The notes under the pieces: generated by a model
Database searches by the model: none
Seen by the model: the letters and a program-made list of their open reading frames with translations, nothing else
Told to the model about the DNA's origin: nothing
In this document: positions 1-10,170 of the stretch, piece by piece
Layout: the number at the start of each line of letters is the position of its first letter
How positions within the stretch are numbered: the stretch's first letter is position 1
From: Pogona vitticeps
Taxonomy: Eukaryota; Chordata; Lepidosauria; Squamata; Agamidae
Length of the DNA stretch: 64,000 bases
Direction of reading: 5' to 3'
Assembly: GCF_051106095.1 (NCBI RefSeq)
Contig: NC_135783.1
Coordinates: 59,933,947-59,997,946 of the forward strand
Made by a program: the position numbers and the translations under genes

Positions 1-73
1 ATTCCTTGAAGAAAATTGTGAGTTTCCCACACACTTACAACAATGTTGTGTAGTCAGGAAAATTTAAATCTAT

Positions 74-509
74 CTCCTGTAGTGATGTATGGAAGTGAGA
101 GCTGGACCATAAAGAAAGCTGATCACCAAAGAATTGATGCTTTTGAATTGTGGTGCTGGAGGAGGCTCTTGAAGGTCCCCTGGACTGCAAGGAGAACAAA
201 CCTATCCATTTTGAAGGAAATCAACCCTGAGTGCTCACTGGAAGGAGAGATCCTGAAGCTGAGGCTCCAATACTTTGGCCATCTCATGAGAAGAGAAGAC
301 TCCCTGGAAAAGAGGCTGATGTTAGGAAAGTGTTAAGGCAGGGGGAGAAGGGGGACGACAGAGGAAGAGATGGTTGGACAGTGTCATTGAAGCCACCAAC
401 ATGAATTTGACCCAACTCCGGGAGGTAGTGGAAGACAGGTGGGCCTGGCGTGCTCTGGTCCATGGGGTCACAAAGAGTCGGACACGACTAAATGACTAAA
501 CAACAACAG
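74..509 (+). mobile_element. BovB (RTE clade) LINE, 5'-truncated 3' end
   Basis: The translation reads MYGSESWTIKKADH, then FELWCWRRLL, VPWTARRTNLSILKEI and YFGHLMRREDSLEK. This is the C-terminal tail of the BovB reverse transcriptase polyprotein. The 3' end carries the BovB/Bov-tA signature 'gagtcggacacgactaaatg' and finishes in a short ACA repeat. Only about the last 430 bp are present. The frame is lost after the LMLGK motif, so this is a dead fragment. The divergence from the other BovB copies in the window is low, which suggests fairly recent insertion. Confidence 0.93.
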
Positions 510-1985
510 CGTTGTGCTAAACCCAGAGTAAATGGAAGAGCATATTACAATGTAGTTGTACCTTAAGAAAGTCTATACCATTCTCCCTGAAAATAATAAT
601 AAGGGTTGAAAAGTTTTAAGATTTCTTCTTGCATCCTGAGAAGTTAGCATTCTATATGCTGACCTTTTACAGTATGATAATTATTAGACTTAAAATAGTG
701 ATCTCCTATTCTTCCACCACCCTCAGTAACACAGTCTTCTTAGAATAAAACTGTAATGAAGTCATAAAAGGTTCATTCCTTCCCCTTCTGTCTTTCACTG
801 GTGGATGAGGAAATGCCTACATTTCCTCCTTTCATGCCAATTAATTCAAAAGACTGGATTTAACTGACAAAACCCCCATGAAGACTGAACAGATTCTGTG
901 AGAATAGGTCATCCAGAAGAAGTGGATCTTGAGGCAACAATGGCAAGAGGAAAGAGAATTTGTTAGCAACACACCTGCCACTTCACACCTTTCTAGTCGC
1001 AATGTTTGGGTTTGACAATGTCTGGCACCAGAGAGCAGGGCATGCCTTGAGCACCAGAGGCAGAAACAGACCATCATCTGAGCAGCCTTTAAAGAATAAA
1101 TGGGGCAGACATATATCACATGGAAAAAGGTTTGAGCAGCATAGGGAAACTCAGTCCAAAAACTGGTAAAGCAGAACTTGGAGAAGTCCTCTCTTTTTGG
1201 GGGGGGGGGCAGCCAGCAGAACCACTTGGACCTGATAATCTTGGCTGACATTCCAAAAGCAGATTTTCCTAGCTTTTCAATAAAATATATGAGAGACACC
1301 ACTGTTTGTTAAGGTACAGGTAGGGTGATGTGTGGGGATAGCCAGCGAAACATATGAGAGATGTAGTAGACAGAATGACTATGAGGTTGACCACATTAAG
1401 AAAAATGCAGAAAATGCTACATGTTTGGGGCAGGATGGTTTGCATTTCTTTCCACTGATCACAAGAGGCAACAGGAAATATGAATCAACCTGGAGTCCCA
1501 CATCCCCAGTCCGTAGATTTTCCTTCCCATGAAGAACTCTTCTAATTTTTAAAAAGTTGAATCCTTTCAATTTAGTTCATTTAATGTGATTGCTTGAACC
1601 AATGCAGAAAGGAAGGAGAAGGTGTGTATGAACACACGTACAAGGCACCTCCCCCCCCGCCTCTTACCTCATGAGAGCACCTAGGGCAGTGCCAGCACAC
1701 ACTTCCCTGCCAAAGCCCCCAAGACTCTTCTTTATTTTTACAAAGAGGTTCTCCTCCTGGGCAACACTCCTGTTTAGTTTGGTTTGGTTTGGTTTGGTTT
1801 TTTTAACAGCTTAACTAGCAAAGCTCCAAGTTGGAAGCTGGCAATAGAGACAGAAGAAAGCTTGTCTCATTGCCTGTTAGTGTAATTATTTGAACAGCAC
1901 CACCTTGAGAGCTGTAAGAAATGTGGCTACTTTAATCGAATTCCCTGGTGCAACTTCATAGCGAGTGAATGCAGGTGGATTTGCA
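510..1985. other. Unique-looking sequence, no gene seen
   Basis: No recognisable exon or repeat family was seen. It holds a G run near 1200 and a short (TTTGG)n tract near 1775-1801. A minus-strand open frame of about 150 codons (841-1302) has no recognisable domain and spans low-complexity sequence. Confidence 0.5.
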
Positions 1986-1989
1986 TTTC

Positions 1990-2165
1990 CCTCACTGTGT
2001 AGTTGCACCCTGGCTAGGACTCAGGAGACCTGGGTCCAAATTTCTCCTTGGCATAGCTCATTGGGGAGGCAATTGTAAACTACTCCTTCAATGTTTCATA
2101 TGCCTTGAATCTCTATATGGGTCTCCTTAAGCTGAAACTAACTTGATGGGACACAACAATAGCAA
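1990..2165 (+). mobile_element. Sauria-type SINE, degraded
   Basis: A B-box-like segment (gacctgggtccaaatttc) follows a tRNA-like head. It is followed by the 'gaggcaattgtaaactactc' spacer and a tail reading 'cttgatgggacacaac'. This is the layout of the squamate Sauria SINE, whose tail derives from an RTE/BovB LINE. It shares the spacer and tail with the copy near 43.6 kb. It has many substitutions, so it is old. Confidence 0.65.
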
Positions 2166-2169
2166 GAGG

Positions 2170-4087
2170 GAGATGTTACCTGTATTTTGCCAATGTAGTA
2201 TCTAAATAAGGGATTATTTGGGACCCCATGATGACATCCCTCACATGCTGAAAGGACATTTTCTGACACCAAGGGGTGGGAAACTGGTATGGGCTGAGAA
2301 GCATGAGCTCCTTCTCTGATCAGCTTAGCATATTACTACCTTGATAAGATACACTACTCTTAGAACAACACATTTGTCAGCACAGAGAGTGATGGGCAGC
2401 TTATTTCTGGGCTCATGTTTTTTACTAAACTGGTGATAGGTCTTCCACAAAATGGTGTATAAATGTGTTTTACGTGGCAAATCCCTAGTGTAACACAAGC
2501 ACAGTTACATGTGTGTCACTGTCCTTGCCAATTAAACCACACACCATCGGTGTTTCAATTCAATTCAAATCAAACCCAGCACACATACTGACCCCTGCAC
2601 ATAGGCTTCCCTTTTGCAGCCCTTAATGCTCTATGTGCAGATTCCTGGGGGCAGGGGTGGGAGGACCTGAATCACCAGCAGGATATCAGTGGCAGTTCTT
2701 TGTAGCACAATTCTCCTCGCTTGCATTTTAAGATGTACAGACTGCATTCCCAAATAGGACTACCCCCCCAACACAAACATATTGTGGCTATTTACTTCCT
2801 TAAAAAACATTCTTGTGATTGCTAATTGCATGAATAACAGCCCATCTGGCTTGGCCAACAGCAGATAGTAAATTCCCTAGTTGCTCTGCTGTCATTCCGC
2901 CTGATAACCTAGTGCCACAGCTGTTACAAGGAAGGGAAGGGGGGAGAGCCTTACCAGCAAAAGTAGTTCTTGAGAGAAAAGCACAACGCTGTCATGGATG
3001 TTCAGTCTCGGCTGAGCATCAATGGGCCTGGGAATTCTTGCCCCACATTGGGCCAAGGTCAAAAGTTCAAGCATCCCTTTGATCTCTGTGGCAAACAGTA
3101 GCATAGACTGATGGTGTATATTCCTTTGAGCTGTCAATCTCAGTGAACCCTTTCCATGTCACAGCTCGGGTCTATAGCCTTTTCCCTGCTTCATCGGTCC
3201 CTCTGGCATTGACCATGGAGTGGTTTTTAATGCCTGGAACAAGTGACATTTATCCCCTCTTTCAGCAAAACAGACATTTAAATGGCTTTTAACAAGCTCT
3301 TTACTTAGTCACATAACTGCTTCTCCAGCAAGAAGTCCGCATTACACCCATCACTGCTATTTCTGGAATATATACACAGTATTTCTGAAATATATAGGGA
3401 AAATCATTGGCTTTGGATCCTACATATAGCTATACCTAGAAATACTAATGTTTGTTTCTTTGTGAGAAATAAAGACTTGGATACATTATGATAATAACAT
3501 ATTACTCTGTACAAATTATGAGAGATATTTTACATGTATTTCATGAGAGCCTTACGATGTAACAGATCTTTTGGAAGCAAACATGGGAATAAGTTAGTAG
3601 ATGTAACCAATGTTAGGTCCTATTGGATTTAATAGGAAATTGCTCAGCTATCTCAAGCTGGATTAAAAAGGACTTAACTTTGACTAGCCAATAAAATGAG
3701 TTCAGTTCATGCAAGGGACATTCCTTTGAGTCCTTCTTGGACACCAGCAAACATCCAACTCTTAGTTCAAACCAATTGGAGTTTTGCTGTCATTTGAGTT
3801 TCAGTCCTTGTTAAAGAAATTAACATGACTATACTACACCATAACACGTCGGAGAGGTAATAGTCAGCTGAGGCTTCATTCACTGTTCCTCAACTAATAA
3901 AATGTTGTCAGATAATGAAGCTGGGTCTCAGTGATGGCATCTCCCTGCTGAAACACTCTTCCCTGTATAGTTTGACAGAAAGAAAATGATGTTCAGCTCT
4001 AAATCATGCCACCCACAAATACACTTGTTTTGGAAGGCTTTCCCCTGCCTACAATGGTCACTGTTCTGTGTTTGCTTTAACAAGATC
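2170..4087. other. Unique-looking sequence, one weak exon candidate
   Basis: There are no recognisable transposons. A minus-strand exon-like block at 2955-3085 is listed separately. The rest is AT-rich with no long open frame or known motif. Confidence 0.5.
2955..3085 (-). CDS. Possible internal coding exon, unidentified
   Basis: On the minus strand, an AG acceptor (tttgccacag) is followed by 131 bp of open frame ending at a good donor (CTG|GTAAGG). The encoded peptide contains EIKGMLELLTLAQCGARIPR and IDAQPRLNIHDSVVLFSQEL, which has the mixed composition of a real protein. The phase would be 1 at the acceptor and 0 at the donor. The pyrimidine tract before the acceptor is weak and the peptide family was not recognised. 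It could be a chance open frame. Confidence 0.28.
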
Positions 4088-4158
4088 AAGACAGCTTCTT
4101 GTGGCACCTTAAAGATTAAAACGTTTTACTTGGCATATCCTTTCATGGACTGCAGCCA
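4088..4158 (-). mobile_element. Penelope-like element tail fragment
   Basis: On the minus strand this reads 'agtccatgaaaggatatgcc', an A/T-rich stretch, then 'aatctttaaggtgccacaag'. This is a recurrent reptile repeat in which the CATGAAA follows a hammerhead-like core. The core itself is not visible here. Related pieces occur at 34.9, 48.4 and 51.2 kb. Assignment to the Penelope-like group is by resemblance. Confidence 0.5.
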
Positions 4159-4164
4159 TTGTGT

Positions 4165-6631
4165 AGAGCATTTATTGGCTTTTGTAAGTATAAAGGCTGA
4201 AATCCTGCTTCTTTCCACAGAGTGTAATAGCTCTACAGGCTGATCTCCTGCTGCTCCCCAGGTTGCATTTACACAAGCCAGAGATCAGCCTTTGCATTAC
4301 AAGGGGCTTTGGGCTCAGGTAAGGTGTTGCTGGGTTCCCCCTTTTGCAAGCCACAGCTAAGGAGGAACCATGAGCAGACATTAGCCAAAGTATTTTAAAC
4401 ACACATGTATTTTAATGTAAACTATTTACAGCTTTTATTATATCTGGAAGTATACAGCTATTACAATAAAAACAAACAAATAAATGTTCAAATAACTACT
4501 ATGCAGGGAAAGGCAAACTTTCATCTAGCTCCCCTGTAGCCTTATTGACAGCCATTCTGCACTCATTTGCCTTGATTGCATCCTGCGGGAATCAGTGGAT
4601 TTCAGCTGAATAACTGTATGCAGGCTTACCGCCACCGTCAATATGTTTCAAACGATCTAGTGAGACTCAGAACGTTGCCCATGTTATAACGACCCGCTTG
4701 ATTTCATGAACCTCCTAACTGTCAATATCCAGAATCTCATAATCTAGGTATTTTGTCTACCAATTTCAAATATTTCTTGCGGGCCCAAATAAAGCATGAA
4801 TGCTGCCATTTTTGAAAGCCAAGGACTAAGTGCAAATAATTCAGCATATGTGGAGGAATGTCAGAAGCATTTTATATTGAGCCTTCAAGCTGTCAAAATG
4901 GAGTTTCCAATTTAGTCTGTGGCTTATCTCACTCCTGGCTTTGGCAGAGAAAGACAGGAAGCTTATGATCCATCTCAGTGATGCTGGAAACTCTCCAAAG
5001 TACACAGCTGAATTATTTAGTTTTGTAAACTTCCCAGATTTTTTTTTTAAAAAAGAAGAGTGGCTGAAAAGTTGTGACCCAAAACTTAAGGACAACTTCT
5101 GAACCTTTGTCTTGAAATAAATGTGACCCTCATTCCTCCCACCTCCCCAAAAACAGTGATATTTGCACAGTGGCAGTAAAAACAATGTTATCTGACAGAA
5201 GAAAATCAGTAAAAATATCCTGGCAGCCCCCCCTTCCTCTCCTGATCTGAAGTTTCTTTTTTGTCTAATAGAAACCACCTGTGCTGCCACATCTCAGCAG
5301 CGTGGACCTAAGTATTTATTGACTCTGACATGCTTACAAACAAGTGAAGGCTAAGCCATGACCTTTGTTACAAAGGCTATTGAATTCCTTTGGGTGGTTC
5401 AGTCTGGAACAATCTATCACTTATAAAACAGAGGGCTTTTCTTGCGCTCCCTGCCTTTAACCAAACTATTGATGTTAAGTTAATGAAACAAGATAAAGCA
5501 AAAAATAAATAAATAAAAATAAAAATCAATGAAGAGTACAGGCCTGGATCATTAATTTCCCTCCATTCCCATTTCATTAGCCTGATTAACCTCTATGTAG
5601 AAACATGAGCGCCATGTTCAAAAGTAACAGCCATGAAGAGTAACAGACAATTATGAATGCAAGATTAATTTTGGCTACAAAACTCAGAGGAGGCCACAAA
5701 CCAAAGAATAATAGCAAATAGTTTCCCAAACCCCCACACAACCAAACAAAAGTGCAAAGCATCAGGTTAATCTGGTACCTGAGGAAAAATAGCTCACAAG
5801 TACAGTTTCCTCATCCTGGCAGTAAAAAATATGGTGGTAGCAGCGGCAGCAGCAGCAACAACAACAATAACAAAATACTGCCCTTCCGTAGCATACAGAG
5901 TCAAGTGCCTGGGTTCTTTATGTGTATAATCACAGTGATAATTTCTACTCCATGCAGATGGGCAAAGATCTCATAAAGAAAAGGTGGCCATAAGTGTTTG
6001 GCCAGCGTTGTTTAGTATGCTCAGGCTGTACACTGTGCTTAGTGTGCAAGGTACATTTTCTTCATGGGTTGAACTGGATGTTATTTTATGATTTTCCCAT
6101 ATTTCCTCTGACAGAAGGATTACCTCATAGATATTTGCCCCTCAGTTGGACTTGTGCACTAAGCCTTTGTTTGCCTTCCAATGGCAAATCACAAAATAAA
6201 GTATGCTAAATACAAGATATGGAGGCAAAGACAAGTATATGCTGTGACAGAACTTTGGGGAACATTTCTGCAAAGACTAACATATATGTATTGTTTAGTT
6301 TGACCTTCTGTCATCAACAGAGTCTCCCCTTGTGAATCTAAGTATGCAACCTTGTCATCTAAGCAATGATTTCTCTGCTAGGGGCTTACTGCCAGTGTTT
6401 AGTAATGATTGGGTTTTGTTGGGGTTATCTGGAGTAATATAGGATATAGTCTTCTATTGGTATCCTGTCAGAAAAAAAAAGACTTTTGGTTAGTGCAATT
6501 CAAGATTGAGTTTTTAGTGCTAAATCCAGCTATTAGTCCCAACCAAAGTGGATGTTAAATTTGTTATATATGTTCAGAGGGCTGTTAATCCCACAATACA
6601 ACAGGAATTTGAATCAACTAACCTTTATTAA
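4165..6631. other. Unique-looking sequence, no gene seen
   Basis: AT-rich sequence with no recognised family. A compound trinucleotide tract, AGC repeats followed by AAC repeats, lies at about 5833-5873. A short A/T-rich simple tract lies near 5500-5527. A 149-codon minus-strand open frame at 4841-5290 has no recognisable domain. Confidence 0.5.
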
Positions 6632-7868
6632 GAAGAAGTCTGATCTGGCCACAGTGACACATGTCTTAGTTACATCCTAACTGGATTATTGTAACATTCT
6701 GTATGTGGGTCTGCCTTTGGAAAGTGTTCTGAAACTTCAGCGGGTCCAAAACATAGCAGCCAGATGGCTAGCAAGGTATGGTTACAGGGATGACATAACC
6801 CCTCTGTTACATACAGCACTGATGTTACCTGTCTGTCATGGGTTTGGAGGGAAAGTTCCATCCTATGGGGAGTGGAAGGCGGGACATCAGGAGGAGGGGC
6901 TGTACTGTATATATATATGTGGAGTTTGTGTGGAGAAGTTAGGAGTGGAAGAAGCTGGAGGGAGAAGAGCTGAGAGAAGAAGCTTGAGTGGGAGTCTGTG
7001 TGTCAGACAGGGTACTACTGTGTGTCAGTCAGTACCAACCTGATAGGTTCAGGTGTCTGTATGGTTAGCCAGAACTGATAGGTTCAGGGTCTGTGCTTCA
7101 AGTTAAGTGTTCTGTGTGAACCAAACTGTGTGTATGTATGATTGAGACTAAGCCACGTTACTGTATCTTATTCACTTGATCCTTTTATTTTTCCCTGTGT
7201 GTTATTTAATAAACCTTGTTCTTTTATTTGTTAAAAATCCATCCCTGGTCTGTGTGACTTCTTATAGGGAATGGTTGGTGGCAGCTTAGTGAAACTGTGG
7301 CATATCCCAGTAGGTCTGGGTTTGTCACACCCTCTATTACAGCAGCTCCACTAACTGCTGATCTATTTCTGGCACAATTCAAAGTTCTGGTTTTAACCTA
7401 TAAAGCCCTGAATGGCTTGGGTCCAAATTATTTTTGAAAATTCATCTTCTTTCATGAGCCTTCCCAGATGTTAAGATAATCAGAGCGGGTCTTTCTCTCA
7501 GTCCCACCACCTTCAAAGGTGTGTTTGGTGAAGACATGGGAGAGGGCCTTCTCTGTTGCTGCCCCAGACTCTGGAATTCTGTCCCACAGAAGGTCAGGCT
7601 GACCCCATCTTTGCTATCCTTCTGCAAGCAGGCAAAGACTTTCCTCTATAGGCTGGCTTTCCTTAGAGAATGGCTATCTGAGAGGTTTTTTTTTAATGGA
7701 CTATTGTGCCTTACTGCTTTTAAATGTCTTTTTAATATTGATTTCTTTTGCCATTTTAATATAATATTTGTTTAATTATTTTTAAAATGTTATTTCACTT
7801 CAAAATATTATAATTATATAAGCCACTATGGATCCTTTTTAAGGAGAAAGGTGGGGTAAAAAGATGAT
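6632..7868 (+). mobile_element. L2/CR1-group LINE, 3' fragment split by an LTR
   Basis: The translation gives DLATVTHVLVTS, LDYCNILYVGLPLESVLKLQ and VQNIAARWLARYG, all C-terminal to the reverse transcriptase of the L2/CR1 group. After the inserted LTR the homology resumes with PLLQQLH, YKALNGLG and RLWNSV. It ends in the group's 3' untranslated region, 'ggagaaaggtggggtaaaa', and runs into a microsatellite. It is 5'-truncated, with frame changes and stops. Confidence 0.85.
6805..7329 (+). mobile_element. Solo LTR, fossil, inserted in the L2
   Basis: The element begins TGTTACAT and ends TTTGTCACA. It is flanked by the 5-bp target duplication CCCTC (6800-6804 and 7330-7334), and removing it rejoins the L2 reading. 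A TATA-like tract lies near 6907-6920 and a polyadenylation signal AATAAA at 7208-7213, so it reads on the plus strand. No internal retroviral or Gypsy genes are present. It is younger than the L2 it interrupts. Gypsy-like and ERV origins cannot be separated from the LTR alone. Confidence 0.8.
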
Positions 7869-7907
7869 AGCTAGCTAGCTAGCTAGCTAGCTAGCTAGCT
7901 AGCTAGC

Positions 7908-7948
<41 letters not shown>
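7869..7948. repeat. Compound (AGCT)n-(GATA)n microsatellite
   Basis: About ten AGCT units pass directly into about nine GATA units. The tract starts exactly where the L2 3' end stops, so it probably arose from the LINE tail. Confidence 0.97.
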
Positions 7949-9480
7949 GTATTCAAAATAGAAAAGTCTAAGCCCTAATTCTAGTCCAAGATGGCCATGC
8001 TAATGGATTCTAGTATGTCTAATGACATTCTTATGCACTCCTCCCCAACCTCATCATAAGAAACTTTTCAGACTCAGTTTCTCTCCTCTGAACATTGTCT
8101 GTATTTTTCTGTGGTTATTTTGTAGTTTACAACAAAAAGCGGCAAATAGAGTCCTTGTAGTCACCTGAACTGAGAAGCTAGGGAAACAAAAGCTAGGTGG
8201 CATTATCCAGTTAAGAAGTATATTCAGAATGATATCTTGTGTAGAATTCTCTGTTCTCTATATTCAAAATGAGTAGTTACATGCAATGTTTTACATGTAA
8301 TGTTTTCATGGCCTTCCTATCAAATGAATATCATGTCATCGTATCTGTGTTGGAAAGAGGATATTTTCTAATCTGTAAAGGGATCTTTAAGTAGGAAAGG
8401 GGTACTGTAAAAAACAAGTTACAGTGTCAACTTCTTTCCTGTGGAACAGGATTTTTACCCCATCCCCTTTGAATAGCTGGCTAATCTGTGAAATATTAGT
8501 GCAAGCGAGTCTGTGAAGCTCCTGCAATAACATTCCAGCTTGTTGCTGCCATCAGATAAGAGGTACCTCGGACATGAGGGAGAGCATACAGTTGCCAATG
8601 GCTGAGTCAAATGTTTTTTTAAAAATAATTAAACCATTTGTGTGTGAGAGAGAGAGGAGGATAGGGACAGGGGGAGTCTTTTTGTGACTGAAGAAACATC
8701 TCCTGCTATATTGCAACCAGATATAATTATTGTTTCTTCTCCAAAGGAAGCTTCATCTTAAGTGGTACTGGGTCTAAACATTCTCCATAAGGATCGTCCA
8801 TTATGTGCAAAAGCTACAGGGGCAGTCCATACATGTGACAACGATTATGATATCAACATAGATGTTGCTCCTTACTAAAATGTCACAATTTCTGTTCTCA
8901 CACAAACATGTTGTTAAAAACTACAAGCATGTTGTTAAAAACTACAAGCCTACAGCTTTAGTCTGAATCCAAGTTCTAGACTCTGGTAGAGTGGACTCAT
9001 TGCACTGGTTGATGAGTCAAAGCTTCTGTAAATCACACGATTCACTGCTTCTGCTGTAGTTGGGGCTGAGAAACAGATTCAGGTTTTCATTTTTTTCCCC
9101 GTTACCCAACTCCTTCCAAGAGTGAGACCGATCTATAACAGATAACACATTCTGCTTTACTGATACTTATTTTCCAATGCTGATGACAGATAGGGGAAAA
9201 CCCAGTGATAATGCAGATATGACATTTGCTCTTCATTTTTTTTTAACTTCAATCCACAGTACTCTAATTTTATTAGGTTCACATCGATAACCACTTTGTT
9301 TATGGGCCCAGTTCAAGGTGTTGTCTTTAACTTCTAGAATTCTAAAAGGATGCCTTATGTATGGGCTTTTCCCATATGTCCTTTCCTATGTGTTCTCCAA
9401 AGCAAAATCAGAGATTGGTATTAATGTATAGCTATCAGTTAAGTTTGCTTGCTTGTTTAATTTCTGTCACCTTTCTCCTG
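7949..9480. other. Unique-looking sequence, no gene seen
   Basis: No recognised repeat or exon. A 21-bp unit containing catgttgttaaaaac is tandemly duplicated at 8907-8948. A GT/GA-rich patch lies near 8641-8656. Confidence 0.5.
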
Positions 9481-10170
9481 TAAAGGGGCTCAAGGTGGCT
9501 CACAATAATTAAAATACAATAAAAGCACAATACATTATTCATTTGAAAAAGCAATTTTAAACATAGGATAGTATAAAGACTAGTCCTCTAAAATGACATA
9601 AAGAACCTTTAAAACACAGTTAAAAATAAAATAATCAAAAATTCAGGGAGAGTCTAGCTTTAATGTTCAATGTAGTTATTAAAAGCCTGTTTAAAAAGAA
9701 ACCAAGGGACACTGGTGGTGCTGCAGGCTGAGCCACTGGGCTCATCAATTGGAAGGTCAGCAGTTTGAATCCACGTGATGGGATGAGCTCCCGTTGCTTT
9801 TCCCAGCTCCTGCCAACCTACTGTTCGAAAGCATGCAAAATGTGAGTAGATGAAAAGGTACCACCTCAGTGGGAAGGTAATGGCATTCTGTGTCTAGTCA
9901 TACCAGCGACATGACCATTTAAAGTGTCTACAGATAAACATTGGCTCTTTGGCTTACAAATGGGAATGAACACCAGCCCCTAGAGTCAGACATGATTGGA
10001 CTTAATTATCAAGGTGAACCTCTACCTTTAAAAGAATCTTCTTTGCCTATCGCTGGAAGGATAGGAGGGCGGGGGCTTAGCATCCCAAGGGAGGGCATTC
10101 CACAACCTGGGAACAGTAACCAGAGAGGGCCCTGTCTTATGTCCCTACCAAATGTGCCACTTGTCAAATA
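9481..10170 (-). mobile_element. L2/CR1-group LINE 3' end, split by a SINE
   Basis: Read on the minus strand, 9481-9700 is the 3' untranslated end (gtgagccaccttgagcccct). 10031-10170 corresponds to the region encoding the end of ORF2, where the reverse complement contains a 'tggaatgccctccc' remnant of the WN(A/S)LP motif. A tRNA-derived SINE separates the two parts. The copy is heavily diverged and 5'-truncated. Confidence 0.7.
9701..10030 (+). mobile_element. tRNA-derived SINE with RTE-like tail
   Basis: The head has a B-box-like 'gtttgaatccacg'. The body contains 'ctcctgccaacctactgttc' and 'tctagtcataccagcgacat', and the tail reads 'gagtcagacatgattggact' followed by ACCTCTACCTTTA. The same family lies inverted at 22570-22934. 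Flanks ttaaaaagaa and ttaaaagaa look like a target duplication. The tail resembles BovB, so BovB-type machinery probably moved it. Confidence 0.85.

Noticed and set aside
841-1302. 153-codon minus-strand open frame
   Set aside because: No recognisable motif, passes through a homopolymer, and no splice or promoter context.
4841-5290. 149-codon minus-strand open frame
   Set aside because: Low-complexity and Ser/Phe/Lys-rich with no domain. Probably chance.
6806-6840. Second L2 copy at the left edge of the LTR
   Set aside because: The apparent PLLHTALMLPV match is explained by chance overlap with the LTR start once the CCCTC duplication is taken as the border.
7869-7948. Regular short direct repeats resembling a CRISPR-like array
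   Set aside because: Tetranucleotide microsatellite without spacers, and the genome is eukaryotic.
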